A stretch of 64,000 nucleotides of DNA from Puccinia triticina. Taxonomy: Eukaryota > Basidiomycota > Pucciniomycetes > Pucciniales > Pucciniaceae. The position numbers and the translations under genes are program-made. Numbering within the stretch: the stretch's first letter is position 1; every line of letters begins with the position of its first letter. The stretch lies in assembly GCF_026914185.1 (NCBI RefSeq), contig NC_070574.1, forward strand, positions 1,860,501 through 1,924,500, written 5' to 3'. Below, piece by piece: positions 54,716 through 64,000 of this stretch. Below the pieces are notes generated by a model, which was not told the DNA's origin, did no database searches, and saw only the letters and a list, made by a program, of their open reading frames with translations.

Positions 54716-56877
54716 AGATCTTAAATAGATGTTTATGGCCCAATATCAGCCTTAGAACCAGTGCAGGTTGCCAAAATCCTGCCTTTATTATTCATTTTCA
54801 ACTCATTTATCCTATGTATTTTTTAAATTTTAGTTTTAACCTTGTCTTGAATTCAGGTTCCCCTTTCCTCATAGATTTTGAATCTAGTCCTCCCTGGGTA
54901 ATTTTGATAGAAAATTGTAGATTATTTGATAGACAAAAATCCTGAGATTGTGATAAAATATGATGGAGAGACCACCAGGAAAAATAAAGTGTCACTAGAC
55001 TACAGGTGACATCAGCCTGATTCCACTGAGCTACCCACCAGCTGCACAGTTGGCCGCATGGACAGCCCCCTGTAGGAAACAAAGGGGCCATTGTAGGCTA
55101 TTTGTGGTAGCACCAGAGCTGGAAAAAAGTGACATTTGTTGTTGCTTGATGTCACCTGATGTCTGGTGACAATTGATTTTTCCTGGTGGACACCTTGAAC
55201 TATGACCATCTCAATTCTTAAAATGAGCAGAAGATAGAGCCATCAATCATTATATTATAAGATGAGAGTCAGATTTTTGAGCAATAAAAAAGCAGAGTGA
55301 ATCTGAATAAATGATCTCAATACAGGGACTGATGCTATAAAAATCTGGAGATCATATAACTGAATATACAGTTCACCACAAGGAACAAATTCTTCAGTCA
55401 GAATCACTTCCCTGCCCCCGCCCGGCTGGTTTATTCCCTCTGGGTACGGGTACATTCCTGCCTGGGTACGGGTATTGCCGTGACCCGCACCCACTGCCAC
55501 GGAACCAGGTATACTCGCTGTGCCAGTGTACGGGTTCCAGCGCTAGCTGTCTGTGGCTTCTTGTGGTTCAGCTGTCCCACCTTGCCTTCCTCTTTCCCTG
55601 AAGGCCAAGACAGGTGGAGGACTTCCCGTGCAATCTGCTATGCCTGCGTATGTTGGTTTGGACCCAGAAACACTGCAAAAATAACTTGGTCAACTGCTTG
55701 CAGTTGACATGCAGGATACTCAAGCCAAGCTGCCATTGTAACTCCACATGAATGCAGAAGTGCCTTTGTTGGCACAGTCACTGTGCAAGGTGCACAGTGA
55801 CTGTGCATTGAAGCTTTGGTTGAGTCAAACCTTGAGTAAGGCTGGTGTAACACCACAAGCTTCCTCAGAGTTGCCGCATGTCAACTGCTCACAGTTGACA
55901 CAGTTTTTTTTGCAGTGAAAGTTGAGCGTTTTGCAGGCTAATCTAGCTTTTTGGGCTTTAGACCACTTTTGGGAGGCCCACAGATCTTCACAGGAAGTGT
56001 AGGAATTCCTGTCAATCTGGGAACTCAGATTTTTCCAGATTTTGCGGGGAAATCTGGGCTTGATTGACCCAAATCCTAGATCTGCCTCCCTGCAAAATCT
56101 GGAAAAATCTGGGTTTCCAGATTGGCAGGAAGTCGTCCAGTGACCACCAACCAACACCTGCTGAGGTCCCAGAAGTCCCTCACTGGAGGACTAGAAGACT
56201 TCCTGTAAACTTTGAATAGATGTGAAATTTCAGATTTCAGGGGGAAATCAGAAATTTGGAACTCTGGATCACTTTGGGGATCCTTGGGACCTAGATTTCC
56301 TTTTGAAATCTGAAATCTTTTGGCTCAGATCTGACTTTCCAGATTGACAGGAAGTCCTCCACTGACACCCTGTGTCATGGTGAAGTGTTAATTGTCACAA
56401 ACAGTGTTGCAACACCCAGACGGGTTTGTTGAGGTACATCCGCAGTCACTGTGCAGCTTCCGCATTGCCTGCCCATGCGCTTGTCTGGGTATCTGATGCA
56501 CCACAGCATGCAAGGGCTAACTCAGCACAAACTTGACAAAGTCCCTCAAGACTTCGGGGGTGAACTTGCAAAGCAAGCCTCTGTCAGGAGGGACTTACCC
56601 CTGAGTTTAATTTTTCTACAGCTCACCTACCACCCTATCTTGTTAGCTCACTTTCATCAGAAGATGCTGCAGAAAATAGTGCAATTTTTTATATTGCCAA
56701 TGATCCCCTCAATGCTCTGGTGAAGAGCCAACAGTGGAAACAGAGTTGGTGAGCACAGACCCTCTCAGTGCAAAATCCATAGCTTGGGTGGATTTGATGT
56801 TTTTATTTGGAATGGAAGGAATGCCTTCAGATCCTATAGGTTGGACATGCACAAGCTAGTCTTCAATCTCAGCAATT
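54716..56877. other. Gene-poor stretch with one inverted repeat
   Basis: No gene supported. At about 55990-56135, TCAATCTGGGAACTCAGATT and on to CAGATTTTGC pairs with its inverted copy. A second, weaker inverted pair follows to 56372, and both share an AGGAAGTC(C/G)TCCA(C/G)TGAC edge. Confidence 0.45.
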
Positions 56878-56880
56878 TTA

Positions 56881-57299
56881 GGCTTTGTTTGGAGCCAATA
56901 TAAATATAGGTGATATAATCATTGGTTAATTCAATGAAAACTACAAAATTCAACTAAAACCTCCAAATATTTTTTCTAGGCAACCTACAATACTGGTCTC
57001 TTCAATTATGAAGTCAGATTCAACTGATTCAGCCATATTCAGTACTGTAGTACCATTATATTGCTTTTGACCAAAACAAAGCAATATAATGGTATTATGG
57101 TGCTGAAGATGGCTGAATCAGTTAAATCTGACTTCATAGTAAGATGGCTGAATCAGTTAAATCTGACTTCATAGTTGATGAGACCAGTACTGTAGGTTTC
57201 CTACAAAAAAAAATTGAATTCTTTATGTTGAGTTTTGTATTTTTTATTGAATTTACAAATGATTATATTGCCTATATTTTATTGGCTCCAAACGGGGCC
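56881..57299. mobile_element. PIF/Harbinger-like MITE, 419 bp
   Basis: The left end GGCTTTGTTTGGAGCCAATA and the right end complement GGCCCCGTTTGGAGCCAATA are flanked by TTA (56878-56880, 57300-57302), the 3-bp duplication typical of PIF/Harbinger. The centre is a hairpin around GCAATATAATGGTA. A 36-bp stretch (AGATGGCTGAATCAGTTAAA onwards) is tandemly duplicated near 57107-57175. Confidence 0.75.
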
Positions 57300-57513
57300 T
57301 TAATCTTGAGAAAACTGTGGAAGCAAGGAATTATAAACATCTGAAAACTCCTTCCACCCAAATTTAGAATCTAGCCCGCAAAAAGGGGTGATAGGGCGCA
57401 AATCCCTCCTTCCGAGGGCTGTCGAACGCTCGCGAGGTCACGCCCACAGCAGCGAGGGACTTGGTCAGGTTTTGGAGGGAAAGGTCAATGGAGAAAAAGT
57501 TAATTCCTTTGCC
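57300..57513. other. No gene seen
   Basis: Sequence between the Harbinger-like MITE and the tRNA. Confidence 0.5.
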
Positions 57514-57600
57514 AAGTCCCCAACGTGATTTGAACACGTGACCTGCCGCTATGCCATTTTACTGCAGGCGGCCGCTCTAAACCACTGAGCTATGGAGACC
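57514..57600 (-). tRNA. tRNA-Cys(GCA)-like gene with a short intron
   Basis: On the reverse strand it begins GGTCTCCATAGCTCAGTGGT. The D arm is normal. The anticodon stem GCCGC/GCGGC encloses a loop CTGCAGT extended by about 11 nt, fitting an intron after position 37. That puts GCA in the anticodon (Cys). The T arm ACGTG-TTCAAAT-CACGT is good. The acceptor pairs as GGTCTCC with GGGGACT if one extra T after the T stem is bulged. That bulge is why a pseudogene is possible. Confidence 0.65.
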
Positions 57601-58002
57601 GGGGGATGAAGAAGCCCGTTAAATTGTGGTATATAATGCCTAATGTCGTCAAGAGGATAAGAGTGGGTTGACAATCCCCTAAGAAAAGTTCTCCATCAGC
57701 TACTTCAAAGCTCTACGGTGGTATAGGTCTCCATTTGCATTCGTCTTGATCATGATAGCATAGCGTGGTGGGAATATTTATGTGGAAGATTAATAAAGCT
57801 TGGAGCTTTCCATCTTGGGCGTGTATTTGTTCACAATGGCGAACGATTGGCCAAACGGACTTAAAGCCGACAGCCCGAAGAGACTTACAGCTAAGCGACC
57901 ATCGATGCCAGGACACCTTGGGGTATTCTAATCTGTGGATTGAATGTGCAGGGGGAGTCGACGGAGCTGGACACCTGGAAAGATCATCCGCAATTCCCTC
58001 AG
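57601..58002. promoter_or_regulatory. Upstream region of the protease gene
   Basis: No separate gene. The protease frame is open back to 57940 without an ATG, and another frame is open from 57765, so an upstream exon is possible. Confidence 0.35.
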
Positions 58003-59490
58003 ATGGCCTCGAAAGGGCTGGTTCGACTACCATTACCATCACCACTCCTCAACAGCAGTGCAGGAATATCGAGTTGTGGTAGACCGAAGTGTGGCTCCGG
58101 ACGGCGTTACTTTAGCTTGCCTTCACCTCGATGCGCCAACCCAGCCGGACCGATCTCCGTCAACGGATTGGTGGACTACTTTCGCCTGCTCGGTTGGATC
58201 CACTCCCAGCGCCTATCTGACCATCCATCGCCGATCACATCCATCGCAAGTCTCTCCGAACAAGCCGACGCATCGGATGGCCTTCAGTTGAACGCGTTGT
58301 TGAGATATGAGGCCGATCCCCCAAGCTCTCGAAGAGTAAGGACGGGTGCTTGGAATCCTGTGGGACGACCGACTGATGGACTCCTAGCCGGCCCGGAAAT
58401 CAAACGCGATGATCGGATCACTGCAGCCTCAAAGACCAACGACCAAGAGCAAGGAGTTCGTGAACACGGAGCCGGGATACTGTCCTTGTCATACATCATC
58501 ACCATAGACCAAGACCTTACACGCAGTGAAAATCAGTTAGCCGATATCAAGCTGCCGCCTCAAGAACATGTGATAACTTGCTCGGGATTTCTGATCGAAT
58601 GCCAAGATTCGAAGGAGCGAATATTGGCCACTTGTGCGCATACACTCTGGCAGAGCAACACGATCTTGGCCAATGAACTCCGACACGCAAGCCTCATTTC
58701 CACGTCTCATGGTGAGCGGACGGTCCGGTCGGGATGTTTGGCTCGAGACCAGCTCGGAAACGCGTTCATGGTCAGCCAGGTCATCAGTGCACTGGCATCT
58801 GCCGACGTGCTCTTTTTCAGACTCATCAAACTCCCCGCAACCCCGCCACATCTACAACCACCGAACCAACTCGCCCTCGAAGAAGCAAAAACCGATGCCT
58901 TCCTCGTCGATTCCTTGGTCGATTTCTCGTCCATGTCTCTCGAGCACCATGGTGCCCTCGACACGCTCGCGTCCTTCTTAACTCTCCCCGTCTCCCCTTA
59001 TCCTCCCCCTCTTTCATCCCCCGTCTGCATCCCCCAACTGCTCAATTCCGATGCCGGCGACTCCTTGTTCCATTGGGAACTTGGTCGTGTGATTGAATAT
59101 AAAGATACGATGGGAATCAAAGCCACTGTGCGTTTGCGATCCTCCGACATATATAAATGCATCTTTCTAAAATGCCACAAACAAAACAAACTAACAAAAA
59201 CAGCATCTAACGACTCTTGTTTTTTTTTTCTATCCTGTTTTTTTTTGTAATGATAAAAAAAGCCAGGAACGTATGACCCATTGAACACGATGATAGTGAG
59301 TGCAGTTCCCAGGCACGGAAGCTCAGGCGGGCCGATAGTGAACGAGAACGGGACGGTAGTCGGGATGATCAGAGGGTTCCAGTCGGCCTACGATCAGAAG
59401 CACGCCGTCGGCTTCGGGACCGTGTCTGAGCGCTTCTGGGAGCTCTTCCAATTGCCTGGTCTTCGCTCTGCTTCTTTCAAAAATGATTAG
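58003..59490 (+). CDS. Trypsin-like serine protease
   Basis: Two exons (58003-59127, 59263-59490; the acceptor AAAAAAAG gives the in-frame junction PGTYDPLNT) encode about 450 residues. The catalytic triad is visible: His in ILATCAHTLW (codon 58639), Asp in ASADVLFF (58804) and Ser in RHGSSGGPIVNENGTVVGMI (59323). The large gap between His and Ser and the compact C-terminal domain recall peroxisomal processing proteases (TYSND1/DEG15), but there is no C-terminal SKL-type signal (it ends FKND). No secretion signal. The N-terminal 150 residues are low in similarity to anything I know. Upstream frames are also open, so the start at the first ATG is provisional. Confidence 0.75.
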
Positions 59491-60088
59491 CTTTTCATCT
59501 TCGACGACGGGGTTTCCGTATTCTTTTTAGTGTCTACAGTCCGTACCAGTCGTTGGGTTTGTTGGTCCCGGGCACTCTTTAATCATTGATTGTCCAGTTG
59601 ATGTATTTGTGTTTGTATGTATGATGTAATGTGACCAGAACTGTGTATTGTTCATCATTAGAGTCTCTAAATGTATAGCTAGGAGAAAAAAATTAGTCCA
59701 TGGAAAAGAACATTGGTCCCACTGTTTGTTAAAACTTGTCCCTTGCAAGGTGATGGCTGTTGATGTACATTGTGAGCAACTGCACCAGTCCAGTTTCCCC
59801 ATCACCTGATTGCTATGCCTGAGCTTACAGTGTCGAGCTTTTCACAACGATTCACCCCAGAGTTATTGGAGGATCATGTCCAGTTCTATCAATATGTTCT
59901 GCCAACTTCAGCACAGGCATCCTATGTAGGTAGAGAAATACACCGTGGGATTAAACGGGGCGCCGGCCCTTTGCCCCGGGGCCCTTAAATGGGAAGATTT
60001 CGACCAAGTTTGCAATCTTCAAACAAGAGTTCCCACTTCATCATCAACCCATCGATCGCCATATTTTTGAGTATAGTCGAAAGTCAGG
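59491..60088. other. Intergenic region
   Basis: 3' flank of the protease and promoter side of the small gene. No repeat seen. Confidence 0.5.
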
Positions 60089-60688
60089 ATGGTTAGTGAC
60101 ACTCTGTCGACAGAGGAGATCGTTCAGTGTACCAGAGTAAGCTTGCCCTCTCTTCCCCCATGACCGATCGCAGTAGTCTGGCTTTCGTTAATTTCCGTCC
60201 CTTCAACCCACACTTCTTGTTTTTGGTCAACTAACACAAAATTCTGCCTATCAAAAAAAACCCATCGTTTAATTGATTTGAATGGTCTCATAAAGAAAGC
60301 TCAGATTGATGGCACTCTGGCCGGGATCGCGTCTGGCTTGGCAACCACGGCTATCAGCACTCGATTCATCAAGCTACAACCCAAGATTTATTCGCTAATA
60401 GGACTGAGGTAAGTGGAACAATTCACTTACAATTTTCCGATAATATCCCTTCAAATACTCTGATTTGTGCTTCAGAAATCGTATACATGAACAGTTATAC
60501 AACCAATAACCTCACTCTCCTCCTCTACCTGCTACTTTCAAAACTTTTCTAGCAGTGGGATCTTGGTGGCTTATTATTATTCAACTGCTGCGCTGGAAAA
60601 GAACCTGAAAACGAAAGAATATCATAAGCGAATGCTGATATCTTCGGAGTTGGAAGCTTTCAAAGATGAACTACCGCTTAAAAACTGA
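60089..60688 (+). CDS. Small predicted membrane protein (98 residues, three exons)
   Basis: Each exon is short (60089-60136, 60296-60408, 60553-60688), but all join with GT-AG introns and keep frame. The protein starts MVSDTLSTEEIVQCTR. It has two hydrophobic segments, GTLAGIASGLATTAIS and YSLIGLSSGILVAYYYSTAA, separated by TRFIKLQPKI. It ends in a charged tail (ALEKNLKTKEYHKRML). The two-membrane-helix plan with Gly/Ser-rich helices resembles small mitochondrial or peroxisomal membrane proteins. The family is not identified. Confidence 0.65.
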
Positions 60689-61065
60689 ACACATTTACAA
60701 CGGTGTATGTATAGACTTATAATCTTATGTATAGATTTGACGTTGGTTTGAGAATATCTGCGACTCAAACAGCTTTTCTCATCGAGCCTCAAATAGTCTC
60801 CTCAATGTAACACGGCACCAATACACCTCCTACTGACAAGTAATCATTCAAGCAGAAAACATATGTTGAATTGGAGCCCCCTCTTTCCGCTTGATCATGT
60901 TAGAAGAGAAAAGAGTCCAGCTTCAAAATCATTGGGATTACGTGCAGAGGGCAAGTGTACACGTGAAGTTGGTTGGCTTGGTGCCATGGTTAGGGTGTTA
61001 TGATTTGGTGTATTCTGCGCTTAATAGAATAACCCCATTTGGTATATTCTGCGCTTAGTAGAATG
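60689..61065. other. No gene seen
   Basis: 3' flank of the small gene. CCATTTGGTATATTCTGCGC at about 61035 is a single related copy of the MITE edge that follows. Confidence 0.45.
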
Positions 61066-61224
61066 ATCCCATTTGGATGTCCTGTTATGTGTGATAAATG
61101 GGTGTATTTATCACGCATGACCCTGGGGGTTCAAATAATTTGGTGGAGACAGGTGGCAAACTTTGGGTGACATGTGATAAATTTGCCCATTTATGACATA
61201 TAACGGGGTGTCCAAATGGGGCCT
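61066..61224. mobile_element. Small foldback MITE
   Basis: ATCCCATTTGGATGTCCTGT with TATGTGTGATAAATGGG pairs with the complement of the right end (CCCCATTTGGACACCCCGTT). About 155 bp, ends related in style to the element at 56881. No clear target duplication. Confidence 0.6.
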
Positions 61225-61929
61225 TATGTGTATAAGTTCAAACATATTCACAGTGAAATATGGATTAAAACATCATGGTTTCCTCTACAAAACTAGAGGC
61301 CAAGGCGGCTTCGCCGCTGTACTTCCAAGGTTTAGCTTGAAATAACTGTACAATTTACTCAGAGATGCATTGATGGCTTTCATTTCACTCCCTCCAATTC
61401 CTCAATTCAGCATGTGATTTGGTAGAAATTTCAGCCACATACCACTAATTTGACTATGCTGCAGGGCTGATAGGTCTTGGTGGAAGGATGTGTGCAGTGA
61501 AAGAAATAAAAAGGGTGTCCCCAGGCTGCTCAACAGAATTTTATTTTTCAAATCCATAAGCTTTCTTTCAAGTTATTGTATTCAATCTGAAAAATGTTGG
61601 TAAATGTACATCTTTGAACAGACAAGTGGGGTGCTCATGGCAAGAAACACAAATATTTCCTGTAGATGGGTTGAGCGGATCAGGAAAGGGGATTAGGGTT
61701 ATACATAAGTCCAGGGCCATTGCACCTGTATTTCGAAGGGAAGAGTCAGCGAGTACGTGCAAAAGATCAAAAAACAAAATGAAGGAGGGACAAACACAGT
61801 CGGGTCTATCGAGTTCTACTGAGAGGGATGAGGAAGAGGTTGCATCACATGAAAGGTGGGTGGGTGGGGTTGGGTCCTACCACAACAAAGAACCAAGAGA
61901 GAGAGTCAAATCCAGTGCAAGGAATGAAG
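61225..61929. other. No gene seen
   Basis: A forward open frame from 61614 runs antisense to the glycosyltransferase relic and is not taken as a gene. Confidence 0.5.
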
Positions 61930-63451
61930 GGTGTGGCGAAGAGGAGAGAGAGACTGACAGGCCAACAAACGACAATTTCAGGCTTGGGGTAGCTGCTCCA
62001 GTCAATTTTCTCGACCAAGAATTGGCTATCAGGGGCCCCATGGAAGGGTCGACGGGACGTGGGGCAGTTGTCGCAATTGGAGCTGCGGACAACGCCGTCA
62101 GCATAGTAGATGATGCGGGTGTAGGTGACGGCGACATTAGGGACGAGGAGGCATTTATTGCAGCCTAATGAGAAGTCTTATGCAAAGAGCTGGCACTCGG
62201 AGGACGGACACTCGTTAGTGAGGCGGTCGGCGGCGCGGAAGGTGAGTCCCTTTGGGCCCCGGAAGGGCGCTGGGGCCAGGGCGACGATGTCGTTCCAGCA
62301 TAAATACACGGGCACGGGGAGTACGTTGTGGAAGCGGGCCTGGAAGACCTTCGACTCCTTGGCCCCGCAGATTGCCGCGTAGCCGTCCTTGTACTCCGTC
62401 AGGATCTGCAGCCGAGGGCGCAGCGTCTTGCCTGTCAACAAGCGGGTGACCCACGAGTCGTAGAAGACCGCCGAATGCAAGCGGGCGTCATCGGGTGGCG
62501 AGGGGTCTGCGAGCCGTACTGTTCCCGTAGCGTCTTGGCCTCCCACCAGTCGGTCCCGCACGCCGAGTCCGCCCCCTGGAAGTGACGTTGCCAGAGCAGC
62601 TCAAGGATGTCCTGGGCACAGAGGAAGACGTCGTCGATGAAGACCAGGTTGGAGAGCCCGTCAAGGGCCCGGTCAGCATTGTCGAAGGCCAACAGCGCCT
62701 GGTTGCGGTACTCCAAGAGCAGCTTGATCCGGTCCACACCCATCCAGATCGTCTCCTCCTTGGCGCACCGCATGTGGTGTTGCACGCCCAGTCCGCTTAG
62801 CACCGCGCCCAGATGGGCCAGTCCTTCCGGGGTGTACACACCAACACATACACGTTCTCAGCCCCCAGGTATCGCAGCGAGGTCAGGATCGGATTGGTGA
62901 TCACCGGCAGCACCTGCTGCGACGAATGCAGATTCAGCGCAATCATCACCTTGAGCGTGCCTTTCGTCCTGCCGGCTCCGTCCAGGAACCGCATCCAAAT
63001 AAGCGCCTCGGTTTCGGGCGAGAGCCGGCAGCTGAGCGGGGATTGGGTGATCCATACGGGCTGGAAGCGCTTGAGAGTGGGGCCATGACTATCCAGCCGA
63101 CGAGCGGGGCCCAGGATGTGGTCGGAGAGGTTGTGGGGCGGCACGGAGAGGTCGGGGTCAAGGCCAGGGTGGACAATGACGGGGCTGGTGCGAGGGGGGA
63201 AGGCTGAGGAGTTGATGAAAATGAAGCGGTGGAGGTGTTGGAGGCAAAGGAATAAAGTACCCAGATTCAAAATACGGGCACGGCGGAGATGGTTGTCGTC
63301 TGTCAATCGCCGTCGACGCTCGCCAGTGGTGTATGGGGGCGGGACCTGCGGAGGGGCGAGCGTGGGTCGTCGGAGGGGCTTGGAGCGGGGTTCCCGGCCG
63401 CGATTTTTGGGTCATGGGGATAGATTGATTGAAAGAGTTGGGCTGTAGCAT
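61930..63451 (-). pseudogene. GT69 (CAP59/CMT1-type) mannosyltransferase pseudogene
   Basis: Family members are Golgi type II enzymes acting on fungal glycans or capsule. From upstream: an anchor-like ILNLGTLFLCLQHLHRFIFI; MIALNLHSSQQVLPVITNPI; YLGAENVYV, a frameshift near 62830; GLAHLGAVLSGLGVQHHMRC; IKLLLEYRNQALL; VFIDDVFLCAQDILELLWQR; GADSACGTDWWEA; a second frameshift near 62550; VFYDSWVTRLLTGKTLR; VPVYLCWNDIVALAPAPF; and FRAADRLTNECPSSECQLFA. A TAA then ends the frame at 62178, although similarity in the same frame seems to go on (GCNKCLLVPNVAVTYTR). At least two frameshifts and a stop make it dead. The family call rests on recalled consensus motifs. Confidence 0.75.
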
Positions 63452-64000
63452 GACCTTGGATACGCGGCATGGTGATGTGTGAGCTTGGGCAATCGTTGTG
63501 AGGGGCGTAGTGGGCCCTACGATGGTGTTGACCGAGATTGATGTGAGGTGTGGAGAGGCAGGATGTGTTGTGGTTGTGGTGGGAACGGTTGGGATGTGGT
63601 CAGATTAACATCAGACAATGTGCCTATAAGTAGGGGTACCTCTGGCAGGTACGAAGCGCCAGTCGACTCGCTGCGCTGCAATTCCAGCCAGAGAGCCGAC
63701 TCAACCCCCTCCGCTGTTGCGCGTGCACAGTTTGAGGGTTAATTTTTGATGACCCCCCTTTGCAATTGCCTTAAATGCGGCGCGCTGGGGGTCATCTGCC
63801 CAATGCTTGCAATCTCTCTAGTAGAGATTGGGCTTTGGGTTCGGTGTGATTTTATTTCTTTTTTTTTTTATTATATTGTAGGGGAAACCCTTGAAGTTTG
63901 TTTCTGTGATTGTCTGTCTTGAACAAACTTAGATTAACCAACCACAATAAAAATAAGAAGGGTTTCCCCTTCCATTTACAAAAAAAAATGGTAACCCTCA
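63452..64000. other. No gene seen; terminal inverted motif
   Basis: GGGGAAACCCTT (from about 63881) and AAGGGTTTCCCC (to about 63969) are inverted 12-bp arms about 65 bp apart. A small hairpin or MITE is possible, but the window ends here. Confidence 0.45.

Noticed and set aside
57765..58082. Separate gene upstream of the protease
   Set aside because: Overlaps the protease start in another frame without motifs. At most it is an unrecognised upstream exon.
61614..62168. 184-codon forward frame
   Set aside because: Antisense to the GT69 relic, whose reverse frame has readable family motifs.

Overview
The window is nuclear DNA of an intron-rich basidiomycete fungus, most likely a rust (Pucciniales). 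The evidence is the dense short introns, Ty3 chromovirus, Tc1, hAT and KDZ/Plavaka-type transposons, and several protein families I recognise only from rust fungi. I could run no search, so the organism is an inference.

Layout. 0-5.3 kb: a Ty3 chromovirus fused in frame to a piece of a host-like gene, then a hAT-type MITE. 6.8-7.8 kb: a TIR element filled with a palindromic minisatellite. 7.93-13.19 kb: a complete-looking Tc1/mariner element with about 400-bp inverted ends, an open DD34E transposase and, on the other strand, a second multi-exon passenger gene. 13.2-18.0 kb: a broken KDZ/Plavaka-like transposase in GGCGCC-rich flanks. 18.9-26.7 kb: the best conserved host block, with ALG1, an unidentified convergent gene, and RPL3 sharing a short promoter with that gene. 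26.9-32.4 kb: MITEs, a second palindromic array and a foldback element. 33.7-37.8 kb: a very young Ty3 element with 348-bp LTRs, an ATCAC target duplication and no gag. 38.9-40.9 kb: a truncated Gag-protease. 41.5-44.2 kb: a rust-type hypothetical gene and a decayed GRIP golgin. 44.4-52.6 kb: a nest of foldback elements. It contains a third palindromic array and a second Tc1-type element (46.55-49.85 kb) carrying a transposase scrap, a broken 3' part of ATG2 and a broken copy of the same passenger gene. 53.7-54.7 kb: a hAT deletion derivative with an 8-bp target duplication. 57.5-60.7 kb: a tRNA, a trypsin-like protease and a 98-residue membrane protein. 61.9-63.5 kb: a GT69 (CAP59/CMT1) pseudogene.

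Four results stand out. First, two separate Tc1-type elements carry a homologous passenger protein, antisense to the transposase and near the right end. Its blocks are two conserved central domains and a SAM-like C-terminus. Second, the palindromic arrays share a core of the form CCGGTCATCGAG. Their array-specific spacers differ, and the core variants are almost all CG, CA or TG, as expected from deamination of methylated CpG. The four differences between the Tc1 inverted ends fit the same pattern. Third, the Tc1-2 element appears to have captured ATG2 exons. Fourth, the youngest retrotransposon has no gag and ends its polyprotein inside its own 3' LTR.
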